Origin: Sediminivirga luteola
GTDB taxonomy: Bacteria; Actinomycetota; Actinomycetes; Actinomycetales; Brevibacteriaceae
DNA length: 64,000 nt
Assembly: GCF_014639315.1 (NCBI RefSeq)
Contig: NZ_BMFY01000001.1
Span: 310,001-374,000, forward strand
Direction: 5' to 3'
The notes below the pieces were generated by a model. The model did not search any database and had not been told where the DNA came from. It saw only the letters and a list, made by a program, of their open reading frames with translations. The stretch's first letter is position 1, and every line of letters begins with the position of its first letter. Made by a program: the position numbers and the translations under genes. Shown here piece after piece: positions 51,670 through 59,425 of this stretch.

Positions 51670-52840
51670 CGTCGGCCTCGCTCTCATCGGAGGCGGTCCC
51701 CGGTTCCGGAGCTCCGGCGCTGCCGGCGGCCAGGGCGTCCATGCCCTCGGCCGGGGGTACCGCATCGGCTTCGTCGAGGACCCGCTGGACCAGGTCCCGG
51801 GGGATCCGCTCCCGCCACCGGTCCAGCACGGGCTGGGCGGCTTCCTCAAAGGCGTCGCGGTCGATCTCGGAGACTTCCACGCCGTTGTCCTGCAGCGTCT
51901 GCAGGCCTTCTTCCTCGGCCTCGATGCTGGCGATGCGCTGCTGGCCCGTCGCATACAGGCCGGCTTCCAGGATCGCCTCCTGATCCGCTGGGGAGAAGCT
52001 CTCGAAGTAGCTCTGCGAGATCATGATCGGCGCGGGGGAGTAGACGTGCTGGGACAGGCTCAGGTGGCTCTGCACCTCGTAGAACCGCACGTCGACGATG
52101 GTGGCGATCGGGTTCTCCTGGGAGTCGATGACGCCCTGCTGCAGGCCCGTGTAGACCTCGGGCCAGGCCATCGGCAGCGCATTCGCGCCGAACGTGCCCC
52201 AGGTGTCCAGCTGCGCCTCGCTCTCCTGCGTGCGGTGGCGCATTCCGGCGAGGTCGTCCGGGGTGACGACCGGCCGCTGCGAGTTGGTCAGGTAGCGGAA
52301 GCCGTTCTCCGCCCAGCCGAGGATCTTCACGCCGGTGATCTCCTCGAATTCCTGGGCCAGCTCGTCGCCGATCTCCCCGTCCAGGGTGTGATAGACGTGC
52401 GCCAGGTCGCGGAAGATGTACGGCATGTCGAAGAGCATGAACGAGGGGACGAACCCGCCCATCGGGCCGGTGGAGGTGATGCCCATCTGGATCGCGTTGA
52501 TGGACATGCCCTCGACCACCTCGCGCTCGCCGCCGAGCGCGTTGTTGTAATGGAACCGGACGCCGATGCGATCATCCGTCAGCTCGCTCAGCTTCTCCGC
52601 GAAGGCGACTCCGCCCAGGTGATGGTGGGAGCCTTCGCCGAGCGCCAGGCTGAAGTCGATGATGCCGGTGTAGTCGTCGTCCTTGGGCAGGACGGTGCCG
52701 CAGCCGCTCAAGCCGCCCAGGGTGAGGGTGGAGGCCATGCCTGCCACCGCAAGACCCAGGGCGCGTCTGCGGGAGATTCCTCGTGGTGGAGGCGTGCCGG
52801 GTGGTCCCGGCCGCCGATGGTCATGGTGCGTAGTGCGCAT
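51662..52840 (-). CDS. dctP: TRAP transporter solute-binding protein (DctP), lipoprotein
   Basis: A 392-residue extracytoplasmic binding protein. Twin arginines (SRRRALGLA, about 23-31) lead into a hydrophobic stretch and the lipobox LGGLSGC with Cys47, so it is probably a Tat- or Sec-exported lipoprotein. The DctP fold follows, with the RYLTNSQRPVVTPDDLAGMRHRT region that contains the conserved Arg binding a carboxylate, and the QQGVIDSQENP motif. The last 25 residues are an acidic tail. ATG 52840 has GGAG five bases away; GTG 52846 is the longer option. It is the first gene of the operon. Confidence 0.93.
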   Translation of the reverse strand: MRTTHHDHRRPGPPGTPPPRGISRRRALGLAVAGMASTLTLGGLSGCGTVLPKDDDYTGIIDFSLALGEGSHHHLGGVAFAEKLSELTDDRIGVRFHYNNALGGEREVVEGMSINAIQMGITSTGPMGGFVPSFMLFDMPYIFRDLAHVYHTLDGEIGDELAQEFEEITGVKILGWAENGFRYLTNSQRPVVTPDDLAGMRHRTQESEAQLDTWGTFGANALPMAWPEVYTGLQQGVIDSQENPIATIVDVRFYEVQSHLSLSQHVYSPAPIMISQSYFESFSPADQEAILEAGLYATGQQRIASIEAEEEGLQTLQDNGVEVSEIDRDAFEEAAQPVLDRWRERIPRDLVQRVLDEADAVPPAEGMDALAAGSAGAPEPGTASDESEADDD

Positions 52841-52873
52841 GTTCACTCCGTTGTGAGCGTGGCGGTGGCCTTC

Positions 52874-52902
52874 AACGTAGAAAGCACCTGAGCGTTCAGC
52901 AA
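52874..52902 (-). promoter_or_regulatory. dctP promoter with LacI-type operator
   Basis: On the minus strand TTGCTG (52897-52902) and TACGTT (52874-52879) are 17 bases apart. The palindrome CTGAGCGTTCAG (52888-52899) covers the spacer and part of the -35 box, where a LacI-type repressor would block polymerase. The -10 box itself lies in a near-palindrome TTCAACGTAGAA (52871-52882). Confidence 0.65.
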
Positions 52903-53005
52903 CATTAAGTTGAAGACCTCTTCGTGAGGCGGCGCCTTGACCGGCAGGCCGGGGCGGCTGGCTTAAGGGTCCTTAACGCCGGCTGCCGCGATTAGCATCG
53001 GCGGC

Positions 53006-54139
53006 ATGACCGATCGCAACGACGCGTCCCGGACCGGCTCCCCGCAATCGCCCTCCTGCCACTCGGCAGACCCGTCGGCAGCGCCGGGGAAGACGGCGCA
53101 CTCAGCAGATGCGGTGACGCGTTCCTCGCCCCAGCCGGCGCGGCGGCCCGCTCACGCATCGCCCCCGGACGACCCGCCGGTGTCAGTCGCGGCCGTCGTC
53201 GGCCTGGGCTATATGGGCGGCGGCATCGCCGCCTCCATCGCCCGCGCCGGCGTTCAGTGCCGGGTCTTCGACGCGGACGCCGAGCGCACCGCCGCACGGA
53301 TCCAGGAACTCGCTGCGGAGTTCGCGCGGCTGGCCGAGGACGGGCTGGTCGCGGCGGATGAGGCGCGCGCGGTGGCGGAGAACCTGGTGCCCGGCTCTTC
53401 CCTGGAGGCGGACCTGCCCGCGGCGCAGGTGGTCATCGAGGCGGTACCGGAATCGCCCCAGCTCAAACATGCGGTGCTGGGCGAGATCGACCGCTGCGCC
53501 GCGCCGGACGCCGTCATCGGCACGAACACCTCGTCCATCCGGATCGCCGAACTGGCCGGCGCGCTCCGCGACCCGGGCCGGTTCGCCGGGACGCACTGGA
53601 TGAACCCGGCCCCCTTCGTCCCCGGTGTCGAGATCGTCCCTTCACCGCACACCGGCCCGGAGACCGTGGAGCGGCTGCGCCGGTTCCACACCCAGGTCGG
53701 CAAAGTGCCCACCGTCGTCGGCGACGTCACCGGTTTCGTGGCGAACCGGCTGCAGCACGTCATGTTCTGCGAGGCGGCCAGGCTCGTCGCCGAGGGCGTG
53801 GCCAGCGCGGTCGAGGTGGACGAGGTGGTGCGGCACTCGTTCGGCTACCGGCTCGCCGCGTTCGGTCCCTTCGAAGTCGCCGACATCGCCGGGCTGGACG
53901 TCTATCAGGCCTCAGTGGGCCTGCAGAAAGACGCCTACGGTGAACGCTTCGCAGTGCCCGAGGCGCTGCGCGAGCTGGTCGCCGACGGCCGGCTCGGGCT
54001 GAAGTCCGGTGCCGGCTTCACGCCACTGGCCGGCCGCGACCCGAAGGAAGTGGCGCTCGCGCGCGACCGCTACTTCATCGAGCTGACCAGGCTGCTGGAG
54101 CGTCCCGGCTCGCCCGGCCCGGCGCTCCGCGGCGAGTGA
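53006..54139 (+). CDS. 3-hydroxyacyl-CoA dehydrogenase-family protein
   Basis: A 377-residue protein. Residues 1-58 are a disordered Ser/Pro/Ala-rich leader. The Rossmann domain starts at 61 (VAAVVGLGYMGGG), with IEAVPES and IGTNTSSIRI as in 3-hydroxybutyryl-CoA dehydrogenases, then the catalytic His in GTHWMNPAP and the C-terminal helical domain with GFVANRLQH. It should oxidise a 3-hydroxy acid or its CoA ester with NAD. It is transcribed divergently from dctP, shares its control region, and has TAGCAT seven bases before the ATG. A 258-base gap without genes follows. Confidence 0.9.
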   Translation: MTDRNDASRTGSPQSPSCHSADPSAAPGKTAHSADAVTRSSPQPARRPAHASPPDDPPVSVAAVVGLGYMGGGIAASIARAGVQCRVFDADAERTAARIQELAAEFARLAEDGLVAADEARAVAENLVPGSSLEADLPAAQVVIEAVPESPQLKHAVLGEIDRCAAPDAVIGTNTSSIRIAELAGALRDPGRFAGTHWMNPAPFVPGVEIVPSPHTGPETVERLRRFHTQVGKVPTVVGDVTGFVANRLQHVMFCEAARLVAEGVASAVEVDEVVRHSFGYRLAAFGPFEVADIAGLDVYQASVGLQKDAYGERFAVPEALRELVADGRLGLKSGAGFTPLAGRDPKEVALARDRYFIELTRLLERPGSPGPALRGE

Positions 54140-54397
54140 CCTCCGTACGCCGCCAACGGCAGCCATCGTCGATCTGGCCGAAATGGTCGGGTTGATCGGG
54201 ATTCACGGGCAACCATTTCGCGTGAACCGGCGACCGGGAACCGGCCGGCTGGCCGCGTGTGCTGGGCGCGGCAGTGCGCGAAGCAAGGAGGCCTGCTGTA
54301 TGGAGGCGGGCCGGCGTGCGTGCTGACCGCGGGATTTTTACGCTGACACGCCTATCAGGTCCCGGCTTCCCGAACGGCTCGCCTCTAAGGTTGAGAC

Positions 54398-56233
54398 GTG
54401 GATACGAGCATTGTGATCGCGCTGGCCCTCGGGCTCATCTTCGTCGTCACGCTGCCTCAGCTGCTCGCCCGCCACGCGGAGATCCAGGAACGCGCGGACG
54501 TCGATCGCGTTCCAGGCGACCTGCGGGACATCAGCGCCGAGGCTCCATCCACCGGGACTCGTTCCACCGCGCCCCTGCTGCCGCGTGCCAGTGCCATGCC
54601 GGCGCAGCGGGCCGAGCCGCTTGCCAGTGCTCGGGCGAGCGCATCCGCCCACGCAGCCCCTGAGCGCCAGGGAGCCGCCCCCGACGAGAATGCCGCAGGC
54701 GCGGATCATGCGGCCGCGCCCCGGCTGCGCGTACTGCGCGGGGGCGCTCAGGAAGAGCGGGAGCGGGTCAGGGAACTGCTCTCCCCGGCCGCCCGGGCCG
54801 CCGGCGAGGACGCCGCCGGACTCGCACATCGCCAGGTGCTGCCGCTCGCCGCGGGCGAGGCGCACCCGGTCACCCATATCGTCAACGCTACGGAGCGCAC
54901 CGCCATGCCTTCCTCCCAGCACTCCACCCCGGCCGGCCGGAGACTCTCGCCCGCCCCGCGCCTTCCCCGCAACGCCGCCGGCGACCGGCGCGCGCCGAGA
55001 CAGACTGGTACGCCGGCATCCGCGAGGAGCGCGGGCGCCGCGCCGCGCCGCCCGGCCCGTGACCATGTGGCGCAGCGCCCGGTCCGTGGCCAGGCAGCCC
55101 GTCCCGCTGCGGCGCCCGTGCCGGCGAGGCGGCGTTCACCGCTGCTGCCGGTCCTGGGCATGACCGTGCTGCTGGGCGTTCCGGTCGTTTTGGTGCTCGC
55201 GGTGCTCGCCGCCTTCTCCGTCGTGGGCTGGGAGGTTCCCGCCGCCGCAGCGCTGGTGACGGTGCTCGCGCTCTTCGGTGTGCGGATGCTCAACACCCGG
55301 CGCTCCGCCCCCGCGGACGGTGCTGCCGGGCAGAGCGCCACGGGGAAGAGCGCGGCCGCGTCCCGCGCCGAGGACACCGCCCATACCGCCACCGAGCAGA
55401 ACCGGGCGCCGCGCGAATCCCGTTCGTCTGGCGGAGCCGGGACGGGCACCGGAGCCGCGACGCCGGCGAAGGCCGCCTCGAAGAGAACCGCCGGGGACCG
55501 CCTGGCGCAGGCGCGCCGCGCCCGCCAGACCGGCACCGGCGATGCCCGTACCGCCTCCCCTGCTACGGCGACCGGCAGCACCCAGAACCACGCCGACCGT
55601 GCACAGGAGGCCGTCGTCCTGGACCGGGACGCCCTCCGGAAGGCCGTGCGTTCGGCATCCAGGCGGACTCCCGCCGCCGGAACGACCCCAGCGTCGCCCG
55701 GGACCTCTTCTTCCAGGTTCTCCTCCGAGACACTCACCGATGTCGTCCCCACCCTGGACGGTGAGCACGAGGACCGCCGTGTCTCTGCGCGCCACGAGGA
55801 CCGCACGACCACCGCTCGGGACGGAGCCGCTCAGGGCCGCACCGGTGCCACGCCGGGCGGGACCCGCGGCGGCCAGGGCGACGACGTGCCGGAGCCGGCT
55901 GAGGCCGTCAGCTTCGACGAGCTGCTGCAGGAGGACCAGGGCGGCCGCGACGCGACGGGCACCTGGACTCCTCGCCGGCTTCCCGCTCCCACCTACGTCG
56001 GTGCTCCCGCCGCGCCCGCCGGGGAACGGGGCGCCGCCGATGCGGGCCTGGCCGAAGCGCTCGCGATGGAGTTCGCCTCCCAGCCGGGCCACCGGCCGGA
56101 GGTCGACCCGCTCCTGGCACACGGCCGCACCGCGACGAAGCCGGGCCGGGGGAACCCGCAGGAGGCGCACGTGAACAAGGCGGTCAAGTCCGCTCAGGAC
56201 CTGGACAGCGTCCTCCAGCGCCGCCGGGCCTGA
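54398..56233 (+). CDS. sepX: SepX-like (GlpR) membrane protein with long disordered regions
   Basis: A 611-residue protein. An N-terminal membrane helix (about 2-20, TSIVIALALGLIFVVTLPQL) is followed by ARHAEIQERADVDRVPGDLRDIS, the typical start of actinobacterial SepX. Two central helices lie at about 248-270 and 276-296. Most other residues form Ala/Arg/Pro/Thr-rich disordered stretches. In Streptomyces SepX works with cell-division proteins at the membrane. In mycobacteria the homologue follows rimJ. TAAGGT is six bases before the GTG (54386-54391). The protein is longer than the Streptomyces form because of the disordered parts. The assignment rests on layout and neighbourhood. Confidence 0.72.
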   Translation: MDTSIVIALALGLIFVVTLPQLLARHAEIQERADVDRVPGDLRDISAEAPSTGTRSTAPLLPRASAMPAQRAEPLASARASASAHAAPERQGAAPDENAAGADHAAAPRLRVLRGGAQEERERVRELLSPAARAAGEDAAGLAHRQVLPLAAGEAHPVTHIVNATERTAMPSSQHSTPAGRRLSPAPRLPRNAAGDRRAPRQTGTPASARSAGAAPRRPARDHVAQRPVRGQAARPAAAPVPARRRSPLLPVLGMTVLLGVPVVLVLAVLAAFSVVGWEVPAAAALVTVLALFGVRMLNTRRSAPADGAAGQSATGKSAAASRAEDTAHTATEQNRAPRESRSSGGAGTGTGAATPAKAASKRTAGDRLAQARRARQTGTGDARTASPATATGSTQNHADRAQEAVVLDRDALRKAVRSASRRTPAAGTTPASPGTSSSRFSSETLTDVVPTLDGEHEDRRVSARHEDRTTTARDGAAQGRTGATPGGTRGGQGDDVPEPAEAVSFDELLQEDQGGRDATGTWTPRRLPAPTYVGAPAAPAGERGAADAGLAEALAMEFASQPGHRPEVDPLLAHGRTATKPGRGNPQEAHVNKAVKSAQDLDSVLQRRRA

Positions 56234-56349
56234 ACCGCCCGGATCGCAAGACCTGCTGACATTTGTCACCGCACTGCGGTGACGCCGCTCCCGGCAGGAC
56301 GTGAAAACCGGCACTGCCGCCAAGGCGCCCTGAGGCTTAGCGTGGCGGT

Positions 56350-58089
56350 ATGAACGCCGAGACCCCCAGATCGCCGAGCACCCCCGCGCGCCACGGGACC
56401 GCTCCGCGCAAAGACGATCCGCGCGACGGCGTGCCGGGTAGAGATGCGCCACATGCCTCTGCGCCTCACCCCGCGCCGGGTAGTCCTGCACGGCCGCGCC
56501 GCCCGGATCAGGCGATCTGGGCGACCGCCGCGGTGGTGGGCCTGCTCGTCGCGGTACTCGCCTCCGTGCTGGCGCCGCACCGGCCGCAGCCGCCGGCGGC
56601 GCTCGGCGGAGACCCCGTCCTCGTGCAGGAGGCCTCCGCGGTCATCGACGGCCGCTCCGCCCAGGCCGTCGCGGTGGCGCGCTTCCCGCGGACCGCGCCG
56701 GACGATGTGCAGTGGGCGTTCGGCGGTACCCGCAGTGCCGGCGAGGATGTCGCCGTGGGCGCGGAGACACCCTTCGAGACCGGCTCGATCTTCAAGGTGA
56801 TCACCGCCATGACGCTCGCCGAGATGAGCGAACGCGGCGAGACGGCACCCGAGCGGACCCTCGGCGAGGTGTTCCCGGAACTCGGCATCGAGGACCCTGC
56901 GCTCGCCTCGGCGACGCTCGCAGACCTGGCCACGCACACCGCGGGACTGACGTCCGTGCCGGCCGGGCCGAACGTGCTCGGCCAGTGGGTGCTGCCACTG
57001 GCCGCCGGCAGCGATCCCTACCGCGCGACGCCCGAGCCGCTGGAGGCACTCCGCACCACCAGCGTCCAGCAGCCGGGCGAGTACCGGTACTCCAATCTCG
57101 GCTACGCGGTGCTCGGCGCGGCCCTCGCGGAAGAGGCCGGCACACCGTTCCCGGAGCTCGTGCGGGAACGCATCCTGGACCCCCTGGGCATGCACGACAC
57201 CCTCATCGCCACGACGGAGGTTCCCCCGGGAGCGGCGCCGCCGCATCTGCAGCCGGGCGCCCGCGCGCAGCCCTGGCTGAACCCCGCCTACGCCCCGGCC
57301 GGAGTGGGAACGTGGAGCACCCCGGCCGATATGGTCCGGCTGGCACAGGGCGTCGCCACGGGAGAGGCACCGGGCCTCGGCAGCTTGGGCGTCGTCCGGC
57401 CCGATGTGCCCGGCAGCGGCCTCGAAGGACTGGTGCGGGACGGTGCCGCCGTGCACCTCGGCCTGGGCTGGCACATCGTCGAAGACGCCGGCAGCGGCAC
57501 GGTCACGATGCACAACGGTGCCACCTACGGGACGCAGACGATGCTGGCCCTCGGTGAGGACGACGCGGTGGTCGTGATGGGCAACGCAGGCACCCTCACC
57601 GCCACGGAGGCGGGCATCGGCCTGCTGGGACTCGCCCCGGAAGGCGGCGCCGATGCCGGCGCGGACGAGGAACGGATCGCCGCGGCGGTGCTCGCCGCCA
57701 CGCAGCAGTTCGCCGGAGCCGGGCTGACCCTCCTGATGCTGGTGCTGCCGCCGCTCCTGCTGGGCGGGCTCGTGCTGCGCGGCCGGACCCTCATCACCCA
57801 GCGGAGGATGGACCGGCTGCGGCTCATCAGCCTGCCGGCGGGCGCCGTCGCCTGGATGCTCGCCGCGCAGCGCATGGGGGACTGGTCCCTGCTGCCGGCC
57901 CCGGTCTGGGGAGCGGCATGCGGCGCCGTGGTGGCCGGCCTCGTGCTGGCGGCGTGGCGTTTTCGCGCCGCGCCCGTCGAAGCCGCCCGGGTACGGGGAC
58001 TGCATCTGGCGGTGTTCCCCGTCTCCTTGCTGTTCTCCGCCGGCCTGGCAGCGATGTCACTCTGGGGCCTGCTGATCTCCCGGATCTGA
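56350..58089 (+). CDS. Membrane-anchored serine hydrolase (class C beta-lactamase family)
   Basis: A 579-residue protein. A cytoplasmic tail (1-52), a membrane helix (about 55-75), then a beta-lactamase/D-peptidase-type domain (about 90-440) with the S-x-x-K motif at Ser146-x-x-Lys149 (GSIFK), YSN (RYSNLGYAVL) and HNG (TMHNGATYG) in place of KTG. Four C-terminal membrane helices follow (about 455-579). Such penicillin-binding-like proteins include esterases and D-amino-acid peptidases; this one likely acts on the outer face of the membrane. TAGCGT lies six bases before the ATG (56338-56343). The membrane tail makes a simple secreted beta-lactamase unlikely. Confidence 0.88.
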   Translation: MNAETPRSPSTPARHGTAPRKDDPRDGVPGRDAPHASAPHPAPGSPARPRRPDQAIWATAAVVGLLVAVLASVLAPHRPQPPAALGGDPVLVQEASAVIDGRSAQAVAVARFPRTAPDDVQWAFGGTRSAGEDVAVGAETPFETGSIFKVITAMTLAEMSERGETAPERTLGEVFPELGIEDPALASATLADLATHTAGLTSVPAGPNVLGQWVLPLAAGSDPYRATPEPLEALRTTSVQQPGEYRYSNLGYAVLGAALAEEAGTPFPELVRERILDPLGMHDTLIATTEVPPGAAPPHLQPGARAQPWLNPAYAPAGVGTWSTPADMVRLAQGVATGEAPGLGSLGVVRPDVPGSGLEGLVRDGAAVHLGLGWHIVEDAGSGTVTMHNGATYGTQTMLALGEDDAVVVMGNAGTLTATEAGIGLLGLAPEGGADAGADEERIAAAVLAATQQFAGAGLTLLMLVLPPLLLGGLVLRGRTLITQRRMDRLRLISLPAGAVAWMLAAQRMGDWSLLPAPVWGAACGAVVAGLVLAAWRFRAAPVEAARVRGLHLAVFPVSLLFSAGLAAMSLWGLLISRI

Positions 58090-58129
58090 CCGATCCGCCG
58101 GCCCCAGCGACGGGGCGCCAAGGGCTCGC

Positions 58130-59275
58130 TCAGTTGGCGAGCGCTTTGCCCAGGTCCTCCTGCAGGTCCTCGACGTCCTCGATGCCCACGCTGATGCGGA
58201 TGATGTTGTCCGGCACCTCCATCGGAGTGCCCTTCAGCGCGGCGTGCGTCATCTCGGTGGGGTATCCGATGAGGGATTCCACACCGCCCAGGGACTCCGC
58301 CAGGGTGAACAGTTCGGTGGATTCGGCGAGCTTGAGCGCCGCGGCGGCGCCGCCGCGCAGCGCCACCGAGAGCATGCCGCCGAACGACTTCATCTGCTTG
58401 GCGGCGATCTCGTGCCCGGGGTGGTCGGGCAGGCCGGGGTAGTAGACGCGCTCGACCGCCGGGTGCGAGACCAGGTACTCGGCGATCTGCGCGGCATTGC
58501 TGCTGTGCCGGTCCATCCGCACGCCCAGGGTCTTGATCCCCCGCAGCGTCAGCCAGGCGTCGAACGGCCCGGAGACCGCGCCGGCCGCGTTCTGCAGGTA
58601 GGCGATCTTCTGCGCGGCCTCGTCGTCGTCCAGGACGATCGCCCCGCCGACCACATCCGAATGGCCGCCGATGTACTTGGTCGTGGAATGGACCACGGCA
58701 TCGGCGCCCAGGCTCAGCGGCTGCTGCAGATAGGGGGACGCGAACGTGTTGTCCACCACCAGGAAGGCGCCGTGCTCTCGCGCCACTGTGGCGACCGCGG
58801 CGATGTCCACCACGGACATGAGCGGGTTCGTCGGCGTCTCCACCCAGATCATCGCCGCCGGGCTCTGCGCCAGCGAGTCCCGCAGCGCATCGACATCGGC
58901 GAAGTCGGTGGGCACGACCTCCAGTCCCCACTCGGTGTGCACCTGCCCGAACAGGCGATGCGTCCCGCCGTAGGCGTCACTGCTGACCAGCAGCCGGTCG
59001 CCGGGCCGCAGCAGCGCGCGCACCAGGGTGTCCTCCGCGGCCAAGCCGGAGGCGAAGGAGAAACCGTGCGTGCCGCCCTCCAGCGCCGCCAGGTTCTCCT
59101 GCAGCGCGGTGCGGCTCGGGTTGGCGCTACGCGAGTACTCGTAGCCGCTGCGCAGCTGCCCGATGCCGTCCTGCGCGAAGGTGGAGGTCTGGTAGATCGG
59201 CGGGATGACGGCTCCCGTGATCGGATCGGGCTCCTGGCCCGCGTGGATCGCGCGAGTGTTGAAACGCAGAGTCAT
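58130..59275 (-). CDS. metB: Cystathionine gamma-synthase
   Basis: A 381-residue PLP enzyme of the Cys/Met metabolism family. The PLP lysine is Lys200 in HSTTKYIGGHSD, with SRSANPSRTALQ and ETPTNPLM also typical. In actinobacteria close relatives act as cystathionine gamma-synthase and/or gamma-lyase; the sequence alone does not separate them with certainty. Pairing with cystathionine beta-synthase upstream points to cysteine-methionine interconversion (transsulfuration). AGGAG precedes the ATG. It follows the CBS gene by 150 bases, with a hairpin between. Confidence 0.92.
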   Translation of the reverse strand: MTLRFNTRAIHAGQEPDPITGAVIPPIYQTSTFAQDGIGQLRSGYEYSRSANPSRTALQENLAALEGGTHGFSFASGLAAEDTLVRALLRPGDRLLVSSDAYGGTHRLFGQVHTEWGLEVVPTDFADVDALRDSLAQSPAAMIWVETPTNPLMSVVDIAAVATVAREHGAFLVVDNTFASPYLQQPLSLGADAVVHSTTKYIGGHSDVVGGAIVLDDDEAAQKIAYLQNAAGAVSGPFDAWLTLRGIKTLGVRMDRHSSNAAQIAEYLVSHPAVERVYYPGLPDHPGHEIAAKQMKSFGGMLSVALRGGAAAALKLAESTELFTLAESLGGVESLIGYPTEMTHAALKGTPMEVPDNIIRISVGIEDVEDLQEDLGKALAN

Positions 59276-59385
59276 TCTTCTCCTAGTGGGCGAACATCGC
59301 AGGCAGCGGGCGGGAACGGGATCGCTGTCCGTGGGGAGGCAGAACGCACCGTCTCCTCACCATCGGCAGCGTCCGGGCCGCGCGC

Positions 59386-59421
59386 CCTATTCCCGCGACT
59401 CGCTCGTGCCGCGGGAATAGG
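59386..59421 (-). terminator. Hairpin after the CBS gene
   Basis: CCTATTCCCGCG (59386-59397) and CGCGGGAATAGG (59410-59421) form a perfect 12-bp stem with a 12-base loop, four bases beyond the CBS stop. There is no T tract. It may end or attenuate transcription before the cystathionine gamma-synthase gene. Confidence 0.75.
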
Positions 59422-59425
59422 CCGG

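Noticed and set aside
46786-54139. Carnitine degradation operon
   Set aside because: BKACE and a hydroxyacyl-dehydrogenase relative occur in carnitine breakdown, but the thioesterase and quaternary-amine transporters are missing, and the dehydrogenase looks more like 3-hydroxybutyryl-CoA dehydrogenase.
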